From NCBI GenBank assembly GCA_041660045.1, contig JBAZXA010000001.1:62001-126000 (forward strand): a stretch of DNA of 64,000 bases. The letters are read 5' to 3'. Under the pieces are notes generated by a model, which saw only the letters and a program-made list of their open reading frames with translations, was not told the origin of the DNA and searched no databases. The stretch is from WM-3-3 sp041660045 (GTDB taxonomy: Bacteria > Pseudomonadota > Gammaproteobacteria > Methylococcales > Methylomonadaceae). Positions 18,126-27,012 of the stretch are shown here, one piece after another (position 1 is the stretch's first letter; each line of letters starts with the position of its first letter). Both the position numbers and the translations under genes were made by a program.

Positions 18126-19025
18126 TTATTCGGCAAGGACTTTATTACGGCCTGTTTTTTTAGCTTCATACATCGCATGATCAGCACGTTTAACGAGGCT
18201 TTCTGCATTGTCTTCAGGCATTAAACTACTTACGCCTAAACTTGCTGTGACCTTTAGGGTTTCCATGCCATACATCAAGGTGTGGCATTCGATGGTGCTA
18301 CGTATCCGTTCTGCCAATAATTTGGCGCCATCAAGGTCTGTATTATTTAGTAAGAGAACAAATTCCTCACCACCGTAGCGGAAGATCAAATCACTTTCCC
18401 GCAAGCTATCTTTTACCCAACTGGCTACTGACGCTAAGGTAACGTCACCACAGCTATGGCCGAAGCTGTCATTAATGTTTTTAAAATGGTCTATATCTAA
18501 AAACACAACTGATAAGGCACCATTATTCCGAGTGGCCAGGCTGATTTCGCGTTTTAGGGCGCTATCAAAAGAGGCGCGGTTTTGGGTTTTTGTTAATGGG
18601 TCGGTATAAGCCATTTTAATGGCTTGATGGTATAAGGTTGCATTCTTTAATGGATAAATTAAGCAGCATAAAAGCCCTTCTAAGAGTTTAAGTTCACTCT
18701 CTTGAAAGCGGTAATTCCGCATCAGTTTTAATTCACCTAATTGTTGCTGTTCAACCTTTAAGGCATAGTTGCAATAGTGCTTAGTGAAGACACCGTGTTT
18801 AATTTCCAGATCAAATTCGGCGTTGTTGTATATAAAGGCGCTGTGCGGAACCATTTTTTCTATTTTATTGCAGAAAATGGTTATTAATTCATTAAATTCT
18901 AAAGTGGTTTGTAATGCACTGCTGATGTCGTAGTGGCGTAAGTTTACCGCCTTAGTGGCTTCCAGCGTATTGTTAGTGATTACAGCCAGATTTGATGATT
19001 TCTTTGCCATGATTACTGCCTTCAA
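18126..19025 (-). CDS. Diguanylate cyclase (GGDEF domain)
   Basis: This 299-residue soluble protein has an N-terminal half (about residues 20-135) without recognised motifs, possibly a divergent GAF-like sensor. The GGDEF domain is about residues 140-297. The active-site signature is GGEEF in FRYGGEEFVLLL, and the RESD five residues before it matches the RxxD inhibitory site for product feedback. DPLTKTQNRASF and FLDIDHFKNINDSFGHSCGD are intact, so cyclic-di-GMP synthesis from two GTP is likely. It is a single minus-strand gene, convergent with rluB, 18 bases between stops. It is not in an operon with the second c-di-GMP gene at 19179. Confidence 0.92.
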   Translation of the reverse strand: MKAVIMAKKSSNLAVITNNTLEATKAVNLRHYDISSALQTTLEFNELITIFCNKIEKMVPHSAFIYNNAEFDLEIKHGVFTKHYCNYALKVEQQQLGELKLMRNYRFQESELKLLEGLLCCLIYPLKNATLYHQAIKMAYTDPLTKTQNRASFDSALKREISLATRNNGALSVVFLDIDHFKNINDSFGHSCGDVTLASVASWVKDSLRESDLIFRYGGEEFVLLLNNTDLDGAKLLAERIRSTIECHTLMYGMETLKVTASLGVSSLMPEDNAESLVKRADHAMYEAKKTGRNKVLAE

Positions 19026-19178
19026 AAAGAATTATTGATGCAGTAACCTAAGCCATTACTATGCCATTATTTATATATCTATTTAAATTAATAGTTTAGT
19101 TAGATAATTTGATGGTTTTAAATTAGGGTGACATAATTTTGTCACGTTTTAGCGGCAAAAGTTTGCCATTTAGGGGGG

Positions 19179-21461
19179 TTAATATTTAGTTCGCCGGCGT
19201 ATATTGGTTTCTTGTAGTAATAGCGTTGCATTTTTGGCGGCAATGGGTTGGCTAAAATAATAGCCTTGCGCACTTTGACAATACAGTTTTTGTAAAAATT
19301 CTATTTGATTTTTTGTTTCCACGCCTTCAGCTATCACATTAAGCCCCAGTTGTTGTGCCATAACTGTGATAGCGGTAACAATTGCGGCATCATTGGCATC
19401 AGTATGGATGTCCCTAACAAATGACTTGTCAATTTTTAAGGTGTCTATTGGTAAGCGTTTAAGATAACTCAACGAAGAATAGCCTGTGCCGAAATCATCC
19501 ACTGAAAATTGGACGCCAATTTTCTTTAATTGGTTCAACACATTTAAGTTGGTATCGATATGCTGCATCATTATGCTTTCTGTAATTTCAAGTTCCAACA
19601 GGTTTGCAGGCAATCCGGTCCGTCTTAATACATTTGTGACTATCTCTAATAATGGGCTTTGATTGTTTTGGGGCTGAAATTGGCGACCTGATAAATTAAC
19701 GGCAATTCGCACCGGCAGACCGGCATCTAACCATTTTTTGGCTTGTAGACAGGCGGTGAGCAATACCCATTCACCGATAGGCACTATTAATCCAGTTTCT
19801 TCTGCTATCGGAATAAAATCCGCGGGTGTGATGACGCCAAGTTCTTTATTATGCCAGCGTAATAACGCTTCCATGCCAATAATATGTCGGCTGATGGTAT
19901 CGACTTGTGGCTGGTAATGTAGTGTGAGTTCGTTTTTTTCTAACGCCCTACGTAAATGTTTTTCTAATTTATGGTGTAATTGTGCAGCCGCATTCATTTC
20001 GCGGGCAAAAAATTGGTAATTATTTTTACCTAGGTTTTTTGCGTGATACATGGCGACATCTGCGTTAGCGAGCAGTAATTCACGGTCTTCAGCATCTTTA
20101 GGATAAATGGCAATACCTATGCTTGCGCTGACATGAATTTCATTTGGCCCAATTTTAAACGGCTTGATTAAGCTATTGATAATTTTCTCGGCTACTAAAG
20201 CGGCATCTTTAGGGTCTGCAAGTTCCGGTAATATCACGGTGAATTCATCACCACCCAAACGGGCGACGGTGTCATTTTCACGTAGGCTTTTGGCAATTCG
20301 GCTAGCAGCATCTTTAAGCAAAGCATCACCCTGGGTGTGGCCGAGATTGTCATTAACCATCTTAAAGTTATCTAAGTCGATAAACATAATGGCGACTTGA
20401 TTTTTTTTGCGTTGGGCATATGCAATCGCTTGCTGGACCCGGTCTGCAAACAAAGTGCGGTTAGGCAAGCCGGTTAAATTATCAAAATGCGCCAAATAAT
20501 CTAAATGCCGTTGGTTGCCTCGGATTATTTCCATTTCATTCGCGTTATCTAAGGCCAAGGATAATGAATGGGCAAAGCTTTGCGCGATGGTTTCATCTTC
20601 CTCATCGAAGGGTTTACCGTTTTCTTTATCACTTAAATAAACTCTGCCATAGACTCGGCCATGGCAGGAAATCGGCACAGCCAGTAATGTCTTCATGATC
20701 GGGTGACCAGCTGGAAAGCCAATTTTTCGGGGATCTTTGCTAATGTCGTCAATGATCAGGTTGGTATTTTGTTCTATAACAACACCTAATAACCCTAAGC
20801 CTTCGGGTAACGAACCGATGTTTTGAATCTGTTCCTCAGTCATGCCGGTGTGGACAAAATGATGCAGTATACCTTGTTCATTAATGATGCCAATTGCGCC
20901 GTATTTAGCTTGTAAGAGTAGTTTTAAAGCATCAATAGCGCTTTGTAGCAGTTCAGTTTCCACGGATGTGTGTGCCAAAACCCCCAACAAGGATTTTGCC
21001 GCTTCGTGTAAAGTGGTTAAGCGTTTAGACCAAGCAAGAATATTTTTGTATTCTAGTTTTTCTAATTGTTGAAGGCGGCGGGTTTCTTTCAGCAAGGCTT
21101 CCTCGCGTAGAAGTAAGGCTTGGAGCATGCTTTGTTGATTAATTGCACCTAACAAATTACCGGTGGTATCAAATATCGCTAAATTTTCGAGGTTATTGGT
21201 ATCCATTATGACCAAGGCTTCGTCAATATTGCTGTCAGCGCGGAGGCTGTGTTTGACACTGTGTTTGGCCAAATCAGCAAAAATCCAGTTAGGGTGCAAC
21301 ATAATATCTTGAGCACTGACTAAGCCACAAAAATCACCCTGGCCATCCGCTTCTGAAAATACCGCGAAAATTGTTTTTTCTGGTTTTTGCGGTGGGCTTT
21401 CCTCACGGCATACCCTTAGCACATGCGGGCATAGGCAATCTTTAATCTTTAACGGTTTCAT
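19179..21461 (-). CDS. CBS-GAF-GGDEF-EAL bifunctional cyclic-di-GMP protein
   Basis: This 760-residue protein begins with a CBS-like pair (about residues 1-115), then a short helix and a GAF domain (about 150-310, GYLSDKENGKPFDEEDE-like end). The GGDEF domain covers about 320-490: signature GGDEF in RLGGDEFTVIL, with an RxxD inhibitory site (REND) five residues before it. The EAL domain is about 500-755, with EALLRW, ELEITES, DDFGTGYSSL, LKIDKSFV and AEGVET all intact. Both halves therefore look able to make and break c-di-GMP, but many such proteins use only one. No signal peptide or membrane segment. Its start overlaps the small upstream ORF by 4 bases. Confidence 0.9.
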   Translation of the reverse strand: MKPLKIKDCLCPHVLRVCREESPPQKPEKTIFAVFSEADGQGDFCGLVSAQDIMLHPNWIFADLAKHSVKHSLRADSNIDEALVIMDTNNLENLAIFDTTGNLLGAINQQSMLQALLLREEALLKETRRLQQLEKLEYKNILAWSKRLTTLHEAAKSLLGVLAHTSVETELLQSAIDALKLLLQAKYGAIGIINEQGILHHFVHTGMTEEQIQNIGSLPEGLGLLGVVIEQNTNLIIDDISKDPRKIGFPAGHPIMKTLLAVPISCHGRVYGRVYLSDKENGKPFDEEDETIAQSFAHSLSLALDNANEMEIIRGNQRHLDYLAHFDNLTGLPNRTLFADRVQQAIAYAQRKKNQVAIMFIDLDNFKMVNDNLGHTQGDALLKDAASRIAKSLRENDTVARLGGDEFTVILPELADPKDAALVAEKIINSLIKPFKIGPNEIHVSASIGIAIYPKDAEDRELLLANADVAMYHAKNLGKNNYQFFAREMNAAAQLHHKLEKHLRRALEKNELTLHYQPQVDTISRHIIGMEALLRWHNKELGVITPADFIPIAEETGLIVPIGEWVLLTACLQAKKWLDAGLPVRIAVNLSGRQFQPQNNQSPLLEIVTNVLRRTGLPANLLELEITESIMMQHIDTNLNVLNQLKKIGVQFSVDDFGTGYSSLSYLKRLPIDTLKIDKSFVRDIHTDANDAAIVTAITVMAQQLGLNVIAEGVETKNQIEFLQKLYCQSAQGYYFSQPIAAKNATLLLQETNIRRRTKY

Positions 21462-21640
21462 GAAAGCGTAGACAAAAGTAATCCGGTATCAATCTCAATT
21501 GGGCCATCAAGACTAGTGGCCAGTAACTCTATGGTGTTTCCTAAGGTGGCGTAGTCGATGGAGGTGTTGTTTTCTAGGTTTAACTGATAATTGATGCGGT
21601 GGGTGATGTTGTTGTTTTTACTCGTGTTGGTTACGGGCAT
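21458..21640 (-). CDS. Small ORF coupled to the GGDEF-EAL gene
   Basis: This 60-residue ORF is unrecognised. Its stop overlaps the start of the GGDEF-EAL gene as ATGA (21458-21461), the usual sign of translational coupling, which is why it is listed. The product is polar and rich in Asn, Thr and Leu and ends GLLLSTLS; there is no signal peptide. No ribosome-binding site is visible before ATG 21640, but an AT-rich stretch (TATTAATAC-like) is close upstream, so a short or leaderless transcript is possible. It could be a small partner of the c-di-GMP protein or a chance ORF. Confidence 0.42.
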   Translation of the reverse strand: MPVTNTSKNNNITHRINYQLNLENNTSIDYATLGNTIELLATSLDGPIEIDTGLLLSTLS

Positions 21641-21844
21641 TAGGTGAGCGTAGTATTAATATATTTAGAGTCTAATCCATAGACGTGAATTTACAAGCCA
21701 ATACTCAGGCTTTATTAGAGGTTATAGAATGCCGTGGCGATCAGTTTTAGCATTTAAAATCAACTATTTCGTTGATATGGGAGCCGTGCTTTCATAGTCA
21801 TATCAAGTAAATTAGGTATTTCATAGGCATTGACAAAGCAGGCT

Positions 21845-22393
21845 TTAAAAAAGGCCTAGCTGCAGCTGCGCCACTTCTGACATCATGTCACGCGACCAAG
21901 GTGGATCAAGCACAATTTCTATATTGACATGATCGACACCAGGTAGTTCCCGGATCGATTTTTCCACATCGTTTTGTATCATAGGCCCCATACCGCAACC
22001 CGGAGCGGTTAAGGTCATTTTGACATGAACGTCGTATAAGGCGTCGTCGACTTGGCTAAGCTTGCATTCATAAACTAGTCCGAGATCAACAATATTAACC
22101 GGAATTTCTGGGTCATAGACGGTTTTCATAACTTCCCAGCAGTTTTTTTCCACGGCTTCAGGGCTAGTTTCTGAAACTAAGGTTTGCAGTTGTAGGCTAT
22201 CTTTGCCTAAGGCATCGGCATCTTTGCCTTCAATGCGGACCATATGGCCATAATCTGTGACGACAGTATAATTGCTGCCTAGCGCTTGGTGAATGGCAAC
22301 CGTGTCACCAGCTTTTAAGGCACCGGCATTACCATCAGGGATAGTAACGATATTAACATCTCGGGTTAAAACCACAGTTTCTCTTTCGGCCAT
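21845..22393 (-). CDS. sufT: SufT-family iron-sulfur cluster assembly protein (DUF59/MIP18)
   Basis: This 182-residue protein has an N-terminal beta-rich part (about residues 1-70) and a C-terminal DUF59/MIP18 domain (about 80-175). That domain shows VYDPEIPVNIVDLGLVYE, then the Cys-bearing LTAPGCGMGPMIQNDV, and the ending VLDPPWSRDMMS. This two-part form corresponds to SufT, which helps deliver iron-sulfur clusters to client enzymes. No other suf or isc gene is nearby, so it is an orphan copy. It follows the yciK-gph-ubiG genes on the same strand at 15 bases, so co-transcription is likely. Confidence 0.9.
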   Translation of the reverse strand: MAERETVVLTRDVNIVTIPDGNAGALKAGDTVAIHQALGSNYTVVTDYGHMVRIEGKDADALGKDSLQLQTLVSETSPEAVEKNCWEVMKTVYDPEIPVNIVDLGLVYECKLSQVDDALYDVHVKMTLTAPGCGMGPMIQNDVEKSIRELPGVDHVNIEIVLDPPWSRDMMSEVAQLQLGLF

Positions 22394-22408
22394 AGGAATT
22401 CTTTATGT

Positions 22409-23137
22409 TTACAAGTAAAAAGTTCGGGCATCAATCGCTTGGCCATTAATGCCTATGCTTTCTTTGCCAAATAAATAGCGGTATACCGGCACCATAACTT
22501 CCATTTTGGGCAATTTCGATTTATCTTCAGCTGGATAGGCGCGCTTACGTAATGGCGAATCTATTGCCCCAGGAATTAAGGTGTTCACACGAATTTTATT
22601 GCCTGCTTCCATTTCTTCTGCCAAAATTTTGGCTAGTCCCTCTAAAGCGATTTTGGCCACGCCATAAGCACTGGCATAGGCTGGCGCATTTCTTGATGAT
22701 GAGTCCGACGTAAACACCACAGAGGCTTGCCCGCTTTTTTGTAACACAGGCAACAACACCCGGGTGAGCATAAACGGGGCGTGTAAATTCACAGTCAGAC
22801 TATGTCCCCAGTCATGTATGCGCGTGCTGGCGATTGGCGCAAAGGCTTGAAATTCGACGGCAGAATGTAATAAACCATGCAAGGCACCATATTTTTCATC
22901 AATACGGTTGGCCAATTCTATGTAGTCATCTTCATTGGCGCCGGCTAAATCAAACGGATATAAAATAGGGGTTTTAGCTTTGGCGGCGACAATAGCATCA
23001 TAGCAGGCCTCTAATTTGGCCAGATTGTTGTCTAATAGGATGATGTGCGCACCTTGTTGTGCAAGGCTTAAGGCTGCTGTAGAGCCTAAGCCACCACCGG
23101 CACCCGTTATTAGGATGGCTTGATGGCTTAACGGCAT
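22409..23137 (-). CDS. yciK: SDR-family oxidoreductase, YciK-like
   Basis: This is a 242-residue Rossmann-fold short-chain dehydrogenase. The cofactor motif TGAGGGLG is at residues 11-18, and the catalytic pair is in SAYGVAKIALEGLAK near residue 155 (Tyr-x-x-x-Lys), with a Ser at SSSRN just before. YciK proteins accept NADP(H), but their natural substrate is not known. The ubiG-phosphatase-yciK order is the same as in Pseudomonas. Its start overlaps the upstream HAD gene by 10 bases. Confidence 0.88.
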   Translation of the reverse strand: MPLSHQAILITGAGGGLGSTAALSLAQQGAHIILLDNNLAKLEACYDAIVAAKAKTPILYPFDLAGANEDDYIELANRIDEKYGALHGLLHSAVEFQAFAPIASTRIHDWGHSLTVNLHAPFMLTRVLLPVLQKSGQASVVFTSDSSSRNAPAYASAYGVAKIALEGLAKILAEEMEAGNKIRVNTLIPGAIDSPLRKRAYPAEDKSKLPKMEVMVPVYRYLFGKESIGINGQAIDARTFYL

Positions 23138-23799
23138 GTAACAGACCTCATCCAGTCTGAAATTTGTAGGGGGGCGTTAATCAGCGCATCAGCACCCCAA
23201 GTTTCTGGGGTATCTTCTGGTTTTAAATAACCATAAAGCGCCACCAAGGTTTTCATTTTGGCCGTTTTACCGGCGGTAATATCGTGGCTGGCATCACCAA
23301 TGTAAGCACATTGCTGCGGACTAACATTAGCTTGGTTGCAGGCTGCCAGCATGGGTTCTGGGTGAGGTTTAGGGTAATTAGTGCTGTCACCGCTAATAAT
23401 GCAGGCGGCCCGCTCAGTTAGGTTTAGGGCAGCCATCAAGGGTTCGGTAAAGCGTTTGCGTTTATTGGTAACCACGCCCCATTTTAAGCCTTGGTTTTCA
23501 ATGTCACTTAACACGTCTGTAATACCAGAAAAAAACACGCTATGCTCGGCAATATTGCTTTGGTATGTGTCTAGCATGGTCTCTAAAATTGCGCTTTGTG
23601 TGCTCGTGCTGGTATCAACACTAGCATTGATCATGGCGCTAGCACCATAGGAAATAAACGGCTTAACCGTATCAAATTCAACACTGGCAAAGTTATGCTG
23701 GTTTAAGGCCTTATTTAAGCAGGCGATTAAATCTGGTGCGGTATCGACTAGTGTGCCGTCTAAATCAAATAACACACAAGATAGGTTAAAGCTGGACAT
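23128..23799 (-). CDS. HAD-superfamily phosphatase (phosphoglycolate phosphatase / MupP-like)
   Basis: This 223-residue HAD hydrolase has the nucleophile motif LFDLDGTLVDTAPDL at residues 10-24, motif II in VVTNKRKRFTEPL near residue 108 and motif III in YIGDASHDITAG near residue 170. The cap helices match the Gph/PGP group. In Pseudomonas the gene in this exact position, between ubiG and yciK, is MupP, which dephosphorylates N-acetylmuramic acid 6-phosphate in a peptidoglycan recycling route; phosphoglycolate phosphatase is the alternative. Sequence alone does not decide. It overlaps ubiG by 1 base (TAATG) and yciK by 10. Confidence 0.88.
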   Translation of the reverse strand: MSSFNLSCVLFDLDGTLVDTAPDLIACLNKALNQHNFASVEFDTVKPFISYGASAMINASVDTSTSTQSAILETMLDTYQSNIAEHSVFFSGITDVLSDIENQGLKWGVVTNKRKRFTEPLMAALNLTERAACIISGDSTNYPKPHPEPMLAACNQANVSPQQCAYIGDASHDITAGKTAKMKTLVALYGYLKPEDTPETWGADALINAPLQISDWMRSVTCR

Positions 23800-24527
23800 T
23801 ATGGGGTGACCTTGAGTGTTTCGGCAGGCCGTTTAAAGGCTGCCAAATAATTGACATCAATGTCTTTGCCCAAGTAAAACTGTTTGCTTAGCGGGTTATA
23901 TTCAATGCCAACCATACCTTGAAGTTCTAAGCCAGCGTTACGCGTAAACTGACACAGTTCCGAAGGTTTAATGAACTGCTTAAAATTGTGCGTGCCTTTA
24001 GGCAGCATTCTTAGCAGGAACTCGGCGGCAACGATGGCGAGCAAATAGGCTTTCGGTTGGCGGTTTAGGGTAGAGAAAAATACCATGCCGCCAGGTTTAA
24101 CTAAAGTTGCACAGGCTCTTATAATCGCTGCAGGATCGGGTACATGCTCCAGCATCTCCATACAGGTAACATGGTCAAAACTAGCGGGCTGTTGTTCGGC
24201 CAAGGCTTCTGCGCTAATTTTTTGATAATGCGCGTTTACACCAGATTCAAGGCCGTGTAAATCCGCAACATCAATCAAGTCTTGGCTCAAGTCTATACCT
24301 AACATGTTCGCGCCATGCTTGGCCAGGCCTTCGGTTAATATCCCGCCGCCACAGCCGACATCAAGCATATGCTGGTCGGCAAGAGTGGTATAACGCTGAA
24401 TAAAGCTGATACGCAAAGGGTTGATGTCATGCAAGGTTTTCGATTCACCTTGGGGATCCCACCAACGTTCGGCCATTGCGCCAAATTTGTTGATTTCGTG
24501 AATATGGACATTTTCTGTTGTAGTCAT
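23799..24527 (-). CDS. ubiG: Ubiquinone biosynthesis O-methyltransferase UbiG
   Basis: UbiG performs both O-methylations of the ubiquinone ring using S-adenosylmethionine. At 242 residues it is the usual size. The SAM-binding motif is MLDVGCGGGILTEGLAKHG near residue 55, and CMEMLEHVPDPAAIIRACA near 120 and GGMVFFSTLNRQPKAYL near 145 are UbiG motifs. It begins with EINKFGAMAERWWDPQGE, the family's opening. The gene heads the tightly packed run ubiG, HAD phosphatase, yciK, sufT. UbiB-family protein at 59176 may be in the same pathway. Confidence 0.96.
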   Translation of the reverse strand: MTTTENVHIHEINKFGAMAERWWDPQGESKTLHDINPLRISFIQRYTTLADQHMLDVGCGGGILTEGLAKHGANMLGIDLSQDLIDVADLHGLESGVNAHYQKISAEALAEQQPASFDHVTCMEMLEHVPDPAAIIRACATLVKPGGMVFFSTLNRQPKAYLLAIVAAEFLLRMLPKGTHNFKQFIKPSELCQFTRNAGLELQGMVGIEYNPLSKQFYLGKDIDVNYLAAFKRPAETLKVTP

Positions 24528-24580
24528 AAAACTGCTTAGGTTGGTTACAATAATAGTTTACTTTATAAGTAGGTAATTCG

Positions 24581-25897
24581 CTATGCGGGATTCGACAAGC
24601 GTAGCTGCCATTCGTTTATTTTAATTTTTAATTGGGATAAATCTATTGTGGTTAAGTTGCGTTGTTTTAATAAACGTTTACCGGCTACCCACACGTCGGT
24701 CACTTGCTGGCGGCTAGCGGCATAGACAATTTGGGATATGGGATCATAGATTGGCTGGGTTTCGGGCTGATCCAAATCTATGGCGATGACATCAGCAAAC
24801 TTTCCGGTAGTGAGTGAGCCAATCTGGCTATCCAAGCCCATTGCTTTGGCACCGTTTAAGGTTGCCATGCGTAAGGCCGTAGCCGCTGGAATAGCACTGG
24901 CATCGTTAGCGACTGCTTTGGCCAATAATGCGGCAGTACGCATTTCTGAAAGCATATCCAAGTCGTTATTGCTAGCGGCGCCGTCGGTGCCTAGCGCGAC
25001 ATTGATGCCAGCTGCCAGACATTGTGCTATAGGGCTAAAGCCACTAGCCAATTTAAGATTAGATTCTGGGCAATGGATGAGATGGGCACCTGCTTCAGCA
25101 AATTGTTTGATTTCAGCATCGGTTAACTGGGTCATGTGTACAGCCATAAAGTTCGGACTAATCAGGCCTAGCTCATGCAATCTTTGTAGAGGCCTGCGCC
25201 CGGTTTGTTGTAAGGCTTGCTCTACCTCAAAGCGGGTTTCGTGCACATGCATGTGTATGGATATATCCAGTTCATCGGCAAATGTCCTTATTTGTTGTAA
25301 CGGCCCATCGGATACCGTGTAAGGCGCATGGGGTGCAAAAACTGTGGATAACAGTGGCTGATGACGTAATTCGTCATGCAGGGCCAAGCCTTTGTTGATA
25401 TACATTTCGGCGTTTTCTGCCCAAACCGTAGGAAAGTCGATCACAATCAGGCCTATTTGGCTGCGTATACCGTGTAACATGGCTTGCTGGGCGCTAATAT
25501 CGGGAAAAAAATACATGTCATTAAAGCAGGTGGTGCCGCTAAGCAGCATTTCTGCGATAGCTAAATCAGTACCATCCCGGACAAAACTTTCGCTAACCCA
25601 TTTTTGCTCCATAGGCCAAATATGGTTTTGCAACCAATCCATCAGTGGTAAATCGTCAGCAAAACCGCGCATTAAGGTCATCGCAGCATGACCATGGCTG
25701 TTAACAAAACCGGGTATTAAGGCATGGTTAGGCAAGTTTTCAATATGCTCAGCTTGATATTTTTCAGCAGCATCAGCGGCAGGTAACACATCGATAATTT
25801 TGCCATCGTTAAACACGATGGCATGGAAGTGATAGATTACGGATTCCGGTTCAACAGGTATAATCCAGCGTGCGTTGATGAGCGTGTCGACATGCAT
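24581..25897 (-). CDS. mtaD: Methylthioadenosine / S-adenosylhomocysteine deaminase (TRZ/ATZ family)
   Basis: This 438-residue amidohydrolase has the zinc site motif NSHGHAAMTLMRG near residue 65, the second His cluster IHMHVHETRFE near 215, HMTQL and HCPESNLKLASG near 270, and the catalytic Asp in ALGTDGAASNNDLDM near 300. This fits MtaD, which deaminates 5'-methylthioadenosine to methylthioinosine in Pseudomonas. The gene is divergent from mtnA (62 bases), and the order mtnA-mtaD-ubiG is the Pseudomonas one. MTA is then probably salvaged through methylthioinosine to methylthioribose-1-phosphate, the MtnA substrate. No mtnP was found in the window. Confidence 0.93.
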   Translation of the reverse strand: MHVDTLINARWIIPVEPESVIYHFHAIVFNDGKIIDVLPAADAAEKYQAEHIENLPNHALIPGFVNSHGHAAMTLMRGFADDLPLMDWLQNHIWPMEQKWVSESFVRDGTDLAIAEMLLSGTTCFNDMYFFPDISAQQAMLHGIRSQIGLIVIDFPTVWAENAEMYINKGLALHDELRHQPLLSTVFAPHAPYTVSDGPLQQIRTFADELDISIHMHVHETRFEVEQALQQTGRRPLQRLHELGLISPNFMAVHMTQLTDAEIKQFAEAGAHLIHCPESNLKLASGFSPIAQCLAAGINVALGTDGAASNNDLDMLSEMRTAALLAKAVANDASAIPAATALRMATLNGAKAMGLDSQIGSLTTGKFADVIAIDLDQPETQPIYDPISQIVYAASRQQVTDVWVAGKRLLKQRNLTTIDLSQLKIKINEWQLRLSNPA

Positions 25898-25959
25898 AAT
25901 AGGCTCCTTTATTTAGGCTGCGAAATTATAACTTTATTAGCCTGGGTTTTTGATAACTA

Positions 25960-27012
25960 ATGACTATACAAAAAAAATTAGCGGTACAAGCGCTGCAATG
26001 GACAGGCAGCAGCCTTAACGTATTAGACCAAAGGCAGTTACCCACGAACATCGTTTATGAGGAATTTAATGATGCCGCGGGGGTAGCCCAAGCCATTAGT
26101 AGCATGCGGGTTAGAGGCGCGCCTGCGATAGGCATTGCTGCGGCTTATGGTGTGGTACTGTCAGCAAAGGCGCATGCGCCCCAAGAATTCGCCGCCAAGC
26201 AAGATTTAATAAAAGCAGATATTAAGCTTTTAGCCCAGTCCAGGCCGACAGCCGTAAATTTATTTTGGGCGTTGCAACAAATGCAATTAGTTTTGGAGGC
26301 TAATCCTGATGATCTCTGCGCGGCTTTACTAGCGCGTGCAGAAAAAATCCATGCAGATGATATCGCCGCCAATTATGCTATGGGGGAATTGGGTGCTGAT
26401 GTATTAGCTAAAGCTAAAGGGGTATTAACCCACTGCAATGCCGGGGCATTAGCCACTGGTGGTTATGGAACGGCGCTCGGGGTAATTCGTAGCGCCTATA
26501 AACGCCAGCCATTAAACGTGTATGCAGGGGAAACCAGGCCATGGTTGCAGGGGGCAAGACTAACTGTTTGGGAATTATCGCAAGATGGTATTCCAGCCAC
26601 GTTAATTGCTGATTCCGCTGCGGCATGGTTAATGAAATCAGGAAAAATTGATTGGATAGTGGTCGGTGCCGACCGTATTGCCGCTAATGGCGATGTTGCC
26701 AATAAAATAGGCACGTATTCCTTAGCCGTGCTGGCCAAACAGCATGGTGTAAAACTGATGGTTGCCGCGCCCATGTCAACCATAGATTGGAGTATTGAAA
26801 ATGGTGACGCCATAGAAATTGAACAGCGCAATCCAAATGAATTGCTACCCGCTGCATACACTGAAGATACACAGGAACATTTAGTAAGTGCTTGGAATCC
26901 CGTGTTTGATGTTACCCCTGCAAGCTTAATTGATGCCATAGTCACTGAACGGGGGTTAGTAATGAACCCATCTATCAATGGCGTTAGGGAGTTAAAACAT
27001 GCTACAGATTAA
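25960..27012 (+). CDS. mtnA: S-methyl-5-thioribose-1-phosphate isomerase MtnA
   Basis: MtnA converts methylthioribose-1-phosphate to methylthioribulose-1-phosphate in the methionine salvage pathway. The 350-residue protein has RVRGAPAIGIAAAYG near residue 50, the catalytic Cys in THCNAGALATGGYGTALG near residue 155 and the catalytic Asp in VVGADRIAANGDVANKIG near residue 235. Later salvage enzymes (mtnB, mtnC, mtnD) are not in the window. The MTA deaminase gene is divergent at 62 bases, and cysZ overlaps its 3' end by 14 bases. Confidence 0.97.
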   Translation: MTIQKKLAVQALQWTGSSLNVLDQRQLPTNIVYEEFNDAAGVAQAISSMRVRGAPAIGIAAAYGVVLSAKAHAPQEFAAKQDLIKADIKLLAQSRPTAVNLFWALQQMQLVLEANPDDLCAALLARAEKIHADDIAANYAMGELGADVLAKAKGVLTHCNAGALATGGYGTALGVIRSAYKRQPLNVYAGETRPWLQGARLTVWELSQDGIPATLIADSAAAWLMKSGKIDWIVVGADRIAANGDVANKIGTYSLAVLAKQHGVKLMVAAPMSTIDWSIENGDAIEIEQRNPNELLPAAYTEDTQEHLVSAWNPVFDVTPASLIDAIVTERGLVMNPSINGVRELKHATD

